The notes under the pieces are model-generated. The model did not search any database. It was not told where the DNA came from and was given only the letters and a program-made list of their open reading frames with translations. Positions 8,979 to 17,801 of a DNA stretch of 64,000 bases are shown here, piece by piece; positions within the stretch are counted from its first letter, which is position 1, and each line of letters opens with the position of its first letter. Source of the stretch: Pelorhabdus rhamnosifermentans (GTDB taxonomy: Bacteria > Bacillota > Negativicutes > UMGS1260); assembly GCF_018835585.1 (NCBI RefSeq), contig NZ_JAHGVE010000019.1:27810-91809 (forward strand), given 5' to 3'. Position numbers and translations under genes: made by a program.

Positions 8979-10091
8979 GTGAATATTTATGAGTCTGTCG
9001 GGTTGCGTAAAGTCATTAATGCCAGTGGTAAGATGACGATATTAGGAGTGTCCACGTTGGCTGATGAAGTATCAACGGCTATATATCAGGCATCTAAAAA
9101 TTATGTAGTTATGGAAGAATTGATGGTGCGGGCCGGAGAACTGATATCGAAATACACTGGGGCGGAAGGCAGTTGTGTGACTCTTGGAGCAGCTTCGGCT
9201 ATCGCGATTGCAACGGCTGCTACTATTACGAAGGGCAAATTGACTCTTGTTGAGAAGATGCCCCATAGTCAAGGATTGAAAAATGAAATCATTTTACAAA
9301 AAGGTCATGCAGTGAACTTTGGGGCTTCTGTTATTCAGATGATTCAGCTGGGTGGCGGGCAGGTCGTTGAGGTAGGGCAAGCAAATCAGGTGTCTGTGGA
9401 TCATATCAAAGAGAATATTAATGAAAATACAGCGGCACTTTTGTATGTAAAATCGCATCACGCCATCCAAAAAGGGATGGTTTCTCTTGGCAATATGATT
9501 CGTATTGCGCAAGAAAACAACTTACCGATTATTGTGGATGCTGCCGCAGAAGAAGACTTGAGAAAGTATGTCGCCATGGGAGCCGACATGGTCATCTATA
9601 GTGGTGCCAAGTCCATTGAAGGTCCAACTTCTGGTTTTATAACGGGGAAAGAGCGGTGGATTTGTGCATGTTCTCAGCAGTATAAGGGAATTGCCAGAGC
9701 TATGAAAGTCGGGAAAGAAAGCATGATCGGTCTGTTAAAAGCATTAGAGCTCTATGAAAAAAAAGATGTGAAAGTATTGGCGGAAAAACAGAAACAGATT
9801 GTAAACTATTTGCAAGCTGAAATGAATAAGCTGAACGGATTGAGCGCTGTCGTTGAGCAGGATGAAGCCGGGCGGGAAATTTATCGGTTAAAAGTGAAAG
9901 TGGATGAAAAGGTTCTGGGCATCAATGCGCTAGAATTTATCCATGCGTTGGAAAGTGGTAATCCCGCCGTTTATACTAGAAATTATTATGCCAATCTAGG
10001 CTATATCCACTTTGATCCCAGACCACTCCAGACCGGAGAGGAGAAAATAATTTTGGATCGCGTTGCGCAGATTAGTCGTTCCCCGAGATAG
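8979..10091 (+). CDS. dgaE: D-glucosaminate-6-phosphate ammonia-lyase-like PLP enzyme
   Basis: PLP-dependent SelA-like enzyme expected to convert D-glucosaminate-6-phosphate to KDGP and ammonia. VGLRKVINASGKMTILG at the N-terminus and the PLP lysine region YSGAKSIEGPTSGF are characteristic. I choose GTG 8979, preceded by GGGAGAGGGA, over an upstream ATG at 8937 that would add 14 unrelated residues. 370 residues. Placed between PTS subunits and a KDGP aldolase, as in Salmonella dgaE. Substrate is inferred from context. Confidence 0.82.
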   Translation: MNIYESVGLRKVINASGKMTILGVSTLADEVSTAIYQASKNYVVMEELMVRAGELISKYTGAEGSCVTLGAASAIAIATAATITKGKLTLVEKMPHSQGLKNEIILQKGHAVNFGASVIQMIQLGGGQVVEVGQANQVSVDHIKENINENTAALLYVKSHHAIQKGMVSLGNMIRIAQENNLPIIVDAAAEEDLRKYVAMGADMVIYSGAKSIEGPTSGFITGKERWICACSQQYKGIARAMKVGKESMIGLLKALELYEKKDVKVLAEKQKQIVNYLQAEMNKLNGLSAVVEQDEAGREIYRLKVKVDEKVLGINALEFIHALESGNPAVYTRNYYANLGYIHFDPRPLQTGEEKIILDRVAQISRSPR

Positions 10092-10135
10092 AGTGGTTTG
10101 ATTAGAAACTTTTGTGGAAGAAGGAGGACTGTGTT

Positions 10136-10882
10136 ATGTATCTGGATAGATTCAGTTTTTACCAAGATCGGGTTGCTGTAAATTTTCTGGCAAAAGATCC
10201 CGAAAATGCCAAGAACGTCGTAGATGCTATGGAAGGAAATGCTGTTATTGGCTTATTATCGAAAAATTTTGCTACAATGACTGAGGCAGTAGAAATGGCC
10301 AAAAAATACCTGAAAAAGATTCCCGTTTTGTCCATTGGTTTGGGGGCTGGCGATCCGAAGCAATGGTCTATTGTTGCAGACATAGCGGCCGAACTTGATC
10401 CGGGGCATGTAAATCAGGTATATACGGCGGCTGGTTACACGGTGGGATTGCTTAAAGGAAAAGGCTGCGATCATACTTTCGTCAATGCTTTGATCAGTCC
10501 CACCGGGACGATTGGCAAGGTCAAGATATCTACTGGTGCCGAAAGCAATAAAATGACAGAGGTTCTGGCCGATATTGATACCGCTGTGATGATGCTCAAG
10601 GAAGTAGGCGTTCAATCGATAAAATTTTTTAATATGGCAGGACTAAAACATATTGAAGAATTGAAAGCAGTGGCTGAATCATGCGTGAGAATGGGGATGC
10701 CAGTATTGGAGCCAACGGGAGGCATTGGTTTGGAAAACATTCGTGAAATAGTCAAAGTATGCATGGATGCAGGGTGTCCAAAGGTCATTCCGCATGTTTA
10801 TAGCAGTGCCATTGATAAAAAAACCGGTCTCACAGAGATTCAGATAGTTCGGCAGATATATGAAGAGATTAAGAAAATATAA
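10136..10882 (+). CDS. dgaF: 2-dehydro-3-deoxy-phosphogluconate aldolase, DgaF type
   Basis: Aldolase of the DgaF/KDGP family, unlike the Eda-type enzyme at 2562. Conserved segments include IGLLSKNFATMTEAV, SIGLGAGDPKQW, NALISPTGTIGKVKISTG and PTGGIGLENI. 248 residues from ATG 10136, which has AAGGAGG 8 nt upstream. It would cleave the DgaE product to pyruvate and glyceraldehyde-3-phosphate. Last gene of the operon, ending at a strong hairpin shared with araD. Confidence 0.85.
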   Translation: MYLDRFSFYQDRVAVNFLAKDPENAKNVVDAMEGNAVIGLLSKNFATMTEAVEMAKKYLKKIPVLSIGLGAGDPKQWSIVADIAAELDPGHVNQVYTAAGYTVGLLKGKGCDHTFVNALISPTGTIGKVKISTGAESNKMTEVLADIDTAVMMLKEVGVQSIKFFNMAGLKHIEELKAVAESCVRMGMPVLEPTGGIGLENIREIVKVCMDAGCPKVIPHVYSSAIDKKTGLTEIQIVRQIYEEIKKI

Positions 10883-10912
10883 TATCAATTTTTCTATCAA
10901 GATATTGAAATA

Positions 10913-10964
10913 AAATATACCCTATAGGCTGGACATAAAAAGATCCAACCTATAGGGTATATTT
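10913..10964. terminator. Bidirectional terminator between dgaF and araD
   Basis: Twenty-one base arms beginning AAATATACCCTATAGG on the left and mirrored on the right with one mismatch, loop of about 10 nt, A/T-rich on both outer sides. It can serve the convergent dga and ara transcripts. Confidence 0.85.
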
Positions 10965-10990
10965 GTACAAGACGATGAATGTAGTTGTAG

Positions 10991-11683
10991 TTATTTTTGT
11001 CCGTAGTAGGCGTTTTTACCATGTTTTCTTAAATAATGTTTATCTAATAATGTCTGCTGCATACTGTCGAGTTCGGAATTGTTCAACAGCACTGCATGCC
11101 AAGCCATAAATGCCACTTCTTCAAGAACAACTGCATGATGTACAGCATCTGCGGCATTTTTACCCCAGGCGAATGGACCATGCGAATAGACAAGCACACC
11201 TGGAATATCCATCATATTTTTACCGACAAATGTTTCTGTGATAACTTTTCCCGTTTCTTTTTCGTATTCTCCGCTAATTTCTTCATCTGTCATCGCTCGT
11301 GTACATGGAATCGTACCATAAAAATCATCGGCGTGAGTTGTGCCAAGCGCCGGGATTCCCTTTCTCGCCTGCGCCCACGCTGTGGCATAACGGGAATGAG
11401 TGTGTACAATACCACCGATATCCGGGCATGCTTTATAAAGTTCAATATGCGTTGCCGTATCTGAAGAGGGATTCAGCTTTCCCTCGACAATATTTCCATT
11501 CAAATCAACAACAACCATCTGATCGGGCTGCATCTCCTGATAATCGACGCCGGAGGGTTTAATGACGATCAAATTACTTTCACGATCAATCGCGGATACA
11601 TTGCCCCAGGTGAAGGTTACCAGTTTATAAGCAGGAAGCATCATATTGGCCCGATAGACTTCTTCTTTTAATTGTTCTAGCAT
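10991..11683 (-). CDS. araD: L-ribulose-5-phosphate 4-epimerase
   Basis: Class II aldolase-fold epimerase converting L-ribulose-5-phosphate to D-xylulose-5-phosphate. Zinc-ligand motifs [13 protein letters not shown] and the later [12 protein letters not shown] are present, together with [10 protein letters not shown] and KPSGVDY near the start. 230 residues, the usual length. Third gene of araBAD, 15 bp after araA, with GGGAGGAAAA upstream of its ATG. Confidence 0.93.
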   Translation of the reverse strand: MLEQLKEEVYRANMMLPAYKLVTFTWGNVSAIDRESNLIVIKPSGVDYQEMQPDQMVVVDLNGNIVEGKLNPSSDTATHIELYKACPDIGGIVHTHSRYATAWAQARKGIPALGTTHADDFYGTIPCTRAMTDEEISGEYEKETGKVITETFVGKNMMDIPGVLVYSHGPFAWGKNAADAVHHAVVLEEVAFMAWHAVLLNNSELDSMQQTLLDKHYLRKHGKNAYYGQK

Positions 11684-11698
11684 TTTTTCCTCCCGATT

Positions 11699-13180
11699 CT
11701 ATTTTAATTTCCATACAAGATCAGCAATCATTAAATCGTGTTTAAATTGATCTAGATCAATATTTTCTTTAATATGCACGAATTCAATACCCATCATATC
11801 TGCCCAGTCGCTGAGCTGTTCGGCTGTTACGGAAAAACTAATGACACTGTGATGGGCACCGCCAGCTGTAATCCATGCTTCAGCGGATGTCTCAAGGTTA
11901 GGAAGCGGTTTCCACATGACTCTGGCCACAGGCAGATTCGGCATTGGCATAATCGGTTTTACAGCCAACACATCATTGACAATCAAACGCATTCTTCCGC
12001 CCATATCGATCAGGGAGGCTGTAATCGCCTTACCTGATTTACCTTGGAATACAAGTCTTGCCGGCGCAGCTTTACCGCCAATACCCAACGGATGTACTTC
12101 GATCCGTGGTTTTTCGGCCGCAACGCTCGGACATACTTCAAGCATGTGTGCACCTAAAATTAGTCCTTCACCATGATCGGCAAAATGATAGGTGTAATCT
12201 TCCATAAGTGCCGTACCTTGATCTGCCCCCTGCGCCATTGCTTTCATCACATGCGTCAGTGCAGCTACTTTCCAGTCGCCTTCCGGACCAAAACCATAGC
12301 CTTGCGCGGTCAGATGCTGTGTTGCAAGTCCCGGCAATTGTTTCATTCCATACAAATCTTCAAATGTATTGACAAAAGCATCAAAGTTGCCTTCCAAGAG
12401 AAATTTTTTCATTCCAATTTCCATTTGAGCTTGATAGCGTACCGATTCAATATCGTTTGTATGCAGGATATATTGACTTTCATATTGTTCCATGAGTGCA
12501 TCAATTTCTTGTTTCTTGACTGCTTCAATATAAGGAACCAAATCTCCAACAGGGTAAGTATTGACTGACCAGCCTAGTTTGATTTGTGCTTCGACTTTAT
12601 CCCCTTCTGTGACAGCCACATCACGCATATTGTCGCCAAAACGGGCCACTTTCAGCGATTTACTTGCCAAAACTCCCACAGACGTACGCATCCATGCACC
12701 GATCTTTTTCTGTACCGATTCATCCGCCCAGTATCCGGCAACAATTTTACGATTTAAACGCATTCTTGTCCCAATAAATCCATGCTCGCGGTCGCCATGG
12801 GCAGACTGATTCAGATTCATGAAATCCATATCAATGGCTTCATTGGGAATCTCTCGATTAAATTGTGTGTGTAAATGTAAATAAGGTTTCTGCAGCTTAC
12901 TTAATCCTCGAATCCACATTTTTGAGGGAGAAAATGTATGCATCCATGTGATCACTCCGACGCATTTTTTATCATAGTTTGCATCTTCCATAACCTGCTC
13001 AATCGTATCGGAAGTCGTCGCAACAACTTTAAAGAAAATTTTTGCTGGAATATGTTTAGATTCATTTAAACTTTCGGCTATGATAGCAGAGTGTTCCGCT
13101 ACTTTTTTTAATGTTTCTTCACCATAGAGCTGTTGGCTGCCGGTAATAAACCAGAATTGGTAATTTTCTAACTGTTTCAT
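11699..13180 (-). CDS. araA: L-arabinose isomerase
   Basis: Manganese-dependent isomerase turning L-arabinose into L-ribulose. The N-terminal WFITGSQQLYGEE and the region GVITWMHTFSPSKMWI are hallmarks of AraA; metal-site residues are visible in FADHGEGLILGAHMLEV and near GGAHHSV. 493 residues, full length. ATG start with AAGGGGGAG upstream. Second gene of araBAD, 51 bp after araB. Confidence 0.96.
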   Translation of the reverse strand: MKQLENYQFWFITGSQQLYGEETLKKVAEHSAIIAESLNESKHIPAKIFFKVVATTSDTIEQVMEDANYDKKCVGVITWMHTFSPSKMWIRGLSKLQKPYLHLHTQFNREIPNEAIDMDFMNLNQSAHGDREHGFIGTRMRLNRKIVAGYWADESVQKKIGAWMRTSVGVLASKSLKVARFGDNMRDVAVTEGDKVEAQIKLGWSVNTYPVGDLVPYIEAVKKQEIDALMEQYESQYILHTNDIESVRYQAQMEIGMKKFLLEGNFDAFVNTFEDLYGMKQLPGLATQHLTAQGYGFGPEGDWKVAALTHVMKAMAQGADQGTALMEDYTYHFADHGEGLILGAHMLEVCPSVAAEKPRIEVHPLGIGGKAAPARLVFQGKSGKAITASLIDMGGRMRLIVNDVLAVKPIMPMPNLPVARVMWKPLPNLETSAEAWITAGGAHHSVISFSVTAEQLSDWADMMGIEFVHIKENIDLDQFKHDLMIADLVWKLK

Positions 13181-13231
13181 CGTAACTCCCCCTTAAAATA
13201 TCTCATTACTGAGTGCTTACTGTAATGATCT

Positions 13232-14908
13232 TCACTCTTGATCTTGTACAACTGCTTTTTTTATTTTCTTTAAATGTTTCATCACATCATTTGTACCACG
13301 GCCAAAATAATCATGTAGTGCATGATATTCCGCATAAAGTTGATTATAGACAGCTACATTTTTCGGATTGGGCAGGTAAACTTCCGAGCGCAATTTCCCC
13401 ATTTTCTTTGTTGCATCAAATACACTATTATAACCACCCGCTTCTTTACCGGCAGCAACAGCACCAAAAATTGCTGCGCCAAGTGCAGGACCTTGAGTAG
13501 AACCGGCAATTTTGATGGGCAGATTAATGACATCAGCATAAATATGCATAGCTAAGGAATTCTTTTGAGAAATACCGCCTGATGCATAAAATTCATTGAC
13601 TGGAACGCCGGATTGACGGAATGTTTCAATAATTTTTCGGGTACCGAATGCCGTTGCTTCAATCAATGCACGATACATTTCTTCCGGCTTTGTCTGTAAG
13701 GTCATACCCAACATCATTCCTGTTAAATCTACATCAACAAGCACGGAACGATTACCATTCCACCAGTCCAAGGCCAGCAAACCACTTTCACCTGCAGATA
13801 AACGCGCAGCTTTTTCTGTTAAAAACTGATGAATATCGATGGCCTTTTCGCGTGCTTCTTCCCAATAGCTTACAGGAAGGCATTCTTTTACAAACCATTC
13901 AAAATGATCACCCACGCAGGACTGTCCGGCTTCATAGCCAAAAAAGCCGGGTAATATCCCATCCTGTACAACACCACACATACCCGGAACCATCTTTTCT
14001 TCATTACTTAACAAAACATGGCAGGTAGAAGTGCCCATAATTGCCAGGATTTTTCCGCAGCCATCAATTTTTACTGCAGGAACGGTCACATGCGCATCGA
14101 CATTACCTACTGCGACAGCTGTTCCTGGTTTTAATCCAGTCAATTTCGCCGCCTTTTCAGTAATCATCCCGGCTTTTTCACCAAGGGCTGTAACGGGACA
14201 ACTCAATTTGTCGGCAATAACATTTTCCAAGCGAGGATCGAGAGCCTTAAAAAATTCTTTTGGCGGATAACCGTCTTTTTTATGCCACATGGCCTTATAA
14301 CCTGCCGTACAAGAATTCCTTGTCTGTACCCCTGTCAGCTGCCATATGATCCAATCTGCCGCTTCAACAAAATAATCCATCGCTTCATATATTTCCGGTG
14401 CTTCATCAAGAATCTGCCATAATTTTGGTATTTCCCATTCGGAAGAAATCTTACCGCCGTAACGTTTCAGCCATTCTTCTTTACGCTGAAGGGCAATTTC
14501 ATTCAATTGATTCGCTTTATCCTGTGCTGCATGATGTTTCCATAATTTAACATAGGCATGAGGGTTGGAACGAAATTCGTCAAGAAAACAAAGCGGCGTT
14601 CCATCCGCTTTGACTGGGAGAACGGTACATGCTGTAAAATCTGTTCCAATCCCGATGATGTCATTCGGCGAGATTCCTGTCTGGCGAATTAATTCCGGAA
14701 TCGTATAGGAGAGAGCATCGAGATAATCCTGCGGATGTTGCAGGGCCCAATCCACGCCAAGCTTTGTGCCATCAGGCAATTCTTTATCCATTACAGCATG
14801 AGGATAATCAAAAATACAGCTAAGCAATTCTCTGCCACTTTCGACTTCGACTAATACGGCCCGACCTGAAAGTGATCCAAAATCCACACCGATTGTATAC
14901 TTTGTCAT
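13232..14908 (-). CDS. araB: Ribulokinase
   Basis: FGGY kinase phosphorylating L-ribulose. N-terminal [16 protein letters not shown] is the AraB form of the phosphate-binding motif; [19 protein letters not shown] and [16 protein letters not shown] are also AraB-specific. 558 residues, normal. AGGGAGGTTATTTT precedes the ATG. First gene of the minus-strand operon, reading from a promoter at 15076-15048 with paired AraR operators between promoter and gene. Confidence 0.95.
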   Translation of the reverse strand: MTKYTIGVDFGSLSGRAVLVEVESGRELLSCIFDYPHAVMDKELPDGTKLGVDWALQHPQDYLDALSYTIPELIRQTGISPNDIIGIGTDFTACTVLPVKADGTPLCFLDEFRSNPHAYVKLWKHHAAQDKANQLNEIALQRKEEWLKRYGGKISSEWEIPKLWQILDEAPEIYEAMDYFVEAADWIIWQLTGVQTRNSCTAGYKAMWHKKDGYPPKEFFKALDPRLENVIADKLSCPVTALGEKAGMITEKAAKLTGLKPGTAVAVGNVDAHVTVPAVKIDGCGKILAIMGTSTCHVLLSNEEKMVPGMCGVVQDGILPGFFGYEAGQSCVGDHFEWFVKECLPVSYWEEAREKAIDIHQFLTEKAARLSAGESGLLALDWWNGNRSVLVDVDLTGMMLGMTLQTKPEEMYRALIEATAFGTRKIIETFRQSGVPVNEFYASGGISQKNSLAMHIYADVINLPIKIAGSTQGPALGAAIFGAVAAGKEAGGYNSVFDATKKMGKLRSEVYLPNPKNVAVYNQLYAEYHALHDYFGRGTNDVMKHLKKIKKAVVQDQE

Positions 14909-15000
14909 AAAATAACCTCCCTTTTTATGTGAATAATTACAAGCGCCCGTTTAGAAGTCAATAATCATCTATTTGTTCACAATAACACAAAACTATTAAT

Positions 15001-15039
15001 TATTATGTAGTACAACTTTAAAATATTCATCATACAACT
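15001..15039 (-). promoter_or_regulatory. Paired AraR operator upstream of araBAD
   Basis: On the minus strand two GTTGTA half-motifs start exactly 22 bp apart (forward TACAAC at 15011 and 15033), just downstream of the araB promoter. The roughly 39-bp block aligns closely with 16449-16484 in front of the sugar-binding protein gene, including the A/T spacer. Assignment to AraR is inferred from location. Confidence 0.65.
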
Positions 15040-15047
15040 TACTTTTC

Positions 15048-15076
15048 AATATAGCACTGTTTATAGAAAATTACAA
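15048..15076 (-). promoter_or_regulatory. SigA-type promoter of araBAD
   Basis: Minus-strand TTGTAA (15076-15071), 17-nt spacer, TATATT (15053-15048). The operator pair begins about 9 bp after the -10 element, so bound repressor would cover the start site. Confidence 0.6.
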
Positions 15077-15255
15077 CTATTATTATCTGGCGATATTGTC
15101 ATGCAGAATTCTTAAAATGCAACCGTAATATGATCTGGAGTCCATCAATTATTTCATGTTTAAGCATACTAGGAGGGACTATCTTTGGTTTATAAAGTTG
15201 CAATAAAAATTTTTATATGATAATGTGAGGAAAAAAAGTGGAGGAACAATACTGG

Positions 15256-16341
15256 ATGAACAAGAAGACTGAGCCGAAGTATTTAAAAGTTGTACATGCC
15301 ATAAAGAAGCAGATTGCTGATAATGCGCTTTGTATCGGTGATCGTTTGCAATCAGAAAATGAATTGAGCCATTTTTTTGGATTGAGCAGGCAAACAGTGC
15401 GGCAAGCGACGAGTATATTAGAGAGTGAAGGAATATTAGAAAGAAGACGCGGCAGCGGCACCTATGTTGCATCGGCAAGAATTGTTCCCCATGCTGCGAC
15501 GATGAATATCGGCGTGATTACAACGTATCTTGATGATTATATTTTCCCAAGTGTGATTCAAGGAATCGACCGAATATTGACACAAAACGGTTATTCCATG
15601 CAGCTATCTATTACGTACAATAAAGTAGAAAACGAAACGAAAATTTTAGAGGCATTGCTTGAAAGGGGGGTAGATGGACTGATTATTGAACCAACGAAAA
15701 GCGGTTTGCCAAATTTGAATATGGACTTGTATAAACAAATAAAACGGCAGGGTATTCCCTGTGTCTTTATTCATGCCTGTTATCAGGAAATGTCTTTTCC
15801 CTATGTTGCAATGGATGATTTTATGTGTGGTAAGGCTGCAGCAGATTATTTAGTGCAGAAGAATCATTCTCAAATTGCAGCAGTGCTTAAATCAGATGAT
15901 ATGCAGGGACATTTGCGTTATGCAGGTTATGCCAGCGAATTAAAGAAGAACAAGTTGTTGCTGCGCGAAGAACGTATTGTGTGGTTTACGACAGAAGATT
16001 TGGATATAGAATTTGCTGAACATTTTGAGCAGCAGGTATTTAAACGTCTGGAAAACTGCACTGCAGTCGTTTGCTATAATGATCAGATAGCACTTAGAGT
16101 GATGAAAGTTCTTGTGAAAAACCATAAAAGAATACCGTTAGATGTTTCTGTAATCAGTTTCGATAATTCGAATTTGGCAACCATGGGACCCGTTGGATTG
16201 ACGACCTTTTCTCATCCAAAAGAAGAATTGGGGAAGGTTGCAGCCGAGAATTTAATGAAATTAATCAAAAGTGAACCTTGTGATATAGCGGTTAAATTTA
16301 AGCCGGAACTTGTCGAAAGAGGTTCTGTGTGTAAAATTTAA
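15256..16341 (+). CDS. araR: AraR-type arabinose repressor (GntR HTH, LacI-like sensor)
   Basis: Repressor with an N-terminal GntR winged helix (about 5-75; SENELSHFFGLSRQTVRQA, ERRRGSGTYVAS) and a C-terminal LacI/RbsB-like ligand domain (about 85-360), the composite known for AraR. I favour ATG 15256, with GGAGGA 10 nt upstream; GTG 15238, with GTGAGG 7 nt upstream, would add six residues. Divergent from araBAD and upstream of the sugar ABC genes; paired operator-like repeats occur at both flanking promoters. L-arabinose is the expected inducer. Confidence 0.88.
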   Translation: MNKKTEPKYLKVVHAIKKQIADNALCIGDRLQSENELSHFFGLSRQTVRQATSILESEGILERRRGSGTYVASARIVPHAATMNIGVITTYLDDYIFPSVIQGIDRILTQNGYSMQLSITYNKVENETKILEALLERGVDGLIIEPTKSGLPNLNMDLYKQIKRQGIPCVFIHACYQEMSFPYVAMDDFMCGKAAADYLVQKNHSQIAAVLKSDDMQGHLRYAGYASELKKNKLLLREERIVWFTTEDLDIEFAEHFEQQVFKRLENCTAVVCYNDQIALRVMKVLVKNHKRIPLDVSVISFDNSNLATMGPVGLTTFSHPKEELGKVAAENLMKLIKSEPCDIAVKFKPELVERGSVCKI

Positions 16342-16411
16342 TTTTTAGAGGATAAATTTCGACTGGCATATCAGAAAGATGCAATAATTATCAATTTTCC
16401 GAAAAACGGTA

Positions 16412-16440
16412 TTGAAAAATTATATTTTGAATAGTATACT
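16412..16440 (+). promoter_or_regulatory. SigA-type promoter of the arabinose ABC operon
   Basis: TTGAAA (16412-16417), 17-nt spacer, TATACT (16435-16440). The predicted start site lies next to the operator pair. The transcript would have a leader of about 300 nt before the binding-protein gene, in which I see no further gene. Confidence 0.65.
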
Positions 16441-16448
16441 TTAAATAT

Positions 16449-16484
16449 AATTGTATGATAAATAAATTAAAGTTGTATGATCTA
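16449..16484 (+). promoter_or_regulatory. Paired AraR operator upstream of the sugar ABC operon
   Basis: AATTGTATGAT and AGTTGTATGAT occur as direct repeats whose TTGTATGA cores start 22 bp apart (16451 and 16473). A reverse half-motif GTACAAC follows at 16502. Same geometry as the araB side. Confidence 0.65.
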
Positions 16485-16749
16485 TTAATGCGTAAAATAA
16501 TGTACAACTGTATCACCGGAAGAAAAAGGGGGCGATAGTAAAAACGAATGCACAAATACAGGCAATCGAAGGGTAATCAAATTTACTTTTATTTTTCGTT
16601 AAAATAATGCAAATATTTTAAATTAAAAATTAAATAATGCTTAGTTTGAAATAACAGAAATGGATCTTTAATAGAAATTATGCCGATCTTCATGGAAAGC
16701 AAATGAAATGAAAAAATGGGTAGTGATTAAATTTTGAGGAGGAAAAGTA

Positions 16750-17724
16750 ATGAGAAACCAATGGATCAAAAAGGCAGTAGTGTTATTAACGGTAGCTGCT
16801 GTAGGTTTTGGAGTAACTGGGTGTGGAGGACAAGCTTCTGATTCAACACAAGCAACTAAAGCGGTTCCGAATAAAACGATTGCGTTTATTCCGCCAACCA
16901 TGGTAAGTGCGTTTTATGAACAAACGATCACTGGCGCAAAACAAAAAGCCAAAGAGCTTGGTTATGAAGTGAGCGTTACAGCCCCCCAAAAAGAAGATGA
17001 TTATGAAGGCTTATTAAAAAATGTGGAAGATGCTATTACCAAAAAGGTTGCGGCCATTGCTATTTGTACGACAGATGATAAAACGATGGCCATTGCTGTG
17101 CAAAAAGCAAATGCAGCAAAAATTCCGGTAATTGTTTTCAATTCTCAGGATGAGGTGCAAGGAACAACGGTATATTCTTATGTAGGTTATAATCAGAAAA
17201 AGGCAGGAGAAAGCGTTGCTGAGTATCTTGGCACTAAATATAAAGATAGACAATGTAATGTAGCGATTCTTGAAGGCCTTCCAGGCGTATTTACTGCTAA
17301 TAGAGGTGGTGGATTTGAAGAGGCTGCCAAAAATTACAGTAATATTAAAATTGTTGCAAAACAGGCGGCTAACTGGGAACGTGAAAAAGGCATGAATGCA
17401 GCAACAAATATGTATCAGGCTAATAATGTGATTAATGTATTCTATGGCTTAAGTGATGAAATGGCATTAGGAGCAGCACAAGCTGCAAAATCTTTGGGAT
17501 TGAAAGACATTATTACGATTGGTATTGATGGTAATCCAAATACTTTGAGCGATATCAAAGCGGGTATCTGTACAGCCAGTGTATATACGAATCCTTTCAA
17601 AATCGGGGAGGAAACAATCGTAGATTGTGATAAAGCCATCAAAGGTGAAAAGCTGGAAAACATCATGCATGAAATCAAAACACTTATTGTAGATAAGGAT
17701 AATGTTGACCAATATTTAAAATAA
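16750..17724 (+). CDS. Sugar ABC transporter substrate-binding lipoprotein (arabinose)
   Basis: Periplasmic-binding-protein type I (RbsB/ChvE-like) lipoprotein. Signal peptide with lipobox VTGCGG (Cys about 25), then the typical sugar-binding fold with repeated IAICTTDDK, IPVIVFNSQDE and GIDGNPNTL segments. 324 residues. ATG with GAGGAGG upstream. First gene of the importer operon; arabinose as ligand is inferred from the araR neighbour and shared operator. Confidence 0.85.
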   Translation: MRNQWIKKAVVLLTVAAVGFGVTGCGGQASDSTQATKAVPNKTIAFIPPTMVSAFYEQTITGAKQKAKELGYEVSVTAPQKEDDYEGLLKNVEDAITKKVAAIAICTTDDKTMAIAVQKANAAKIPVIVFNSQDEVQGTTVYSYVGYNQKKAGESVAEYLGTKYKDRQCNVAILEGLPGVFTANRGGGFEEAAKNYSNIKIVAKQAANWEREKGMNAATNMYQANNVINVFYGLSDEMALGAAQAAKSLGLKDIITIGIDGNPNTLSDIKAGICTASVYTNPFKIGEETIVDCDKAIKGEKLENIMHEIKTLIVDKDNVDQYLK

Positions 17725-17742
17725 ATGAATCAATCTTAGCGG

Positions 17743-17782
17743 ACACGCCTTTTTCATAAGTTAGTTGGAAGGGCGTGTTTTG
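17743..17782 (+). terminator. Intra-operon hairpin between binding protein and ATPase genes
   Basis: ACACGCC...GGCGTGT stem with a 22-nt loop followed by TTTTGTGG. It may attenuate or stabilise the transcript so that the binding protein is made in excess. Weak as a full terminator. Confidence 0.45.
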
Positions 17783-17801
17783 TGGTAAGGAGGAGAGTCT
17801 G

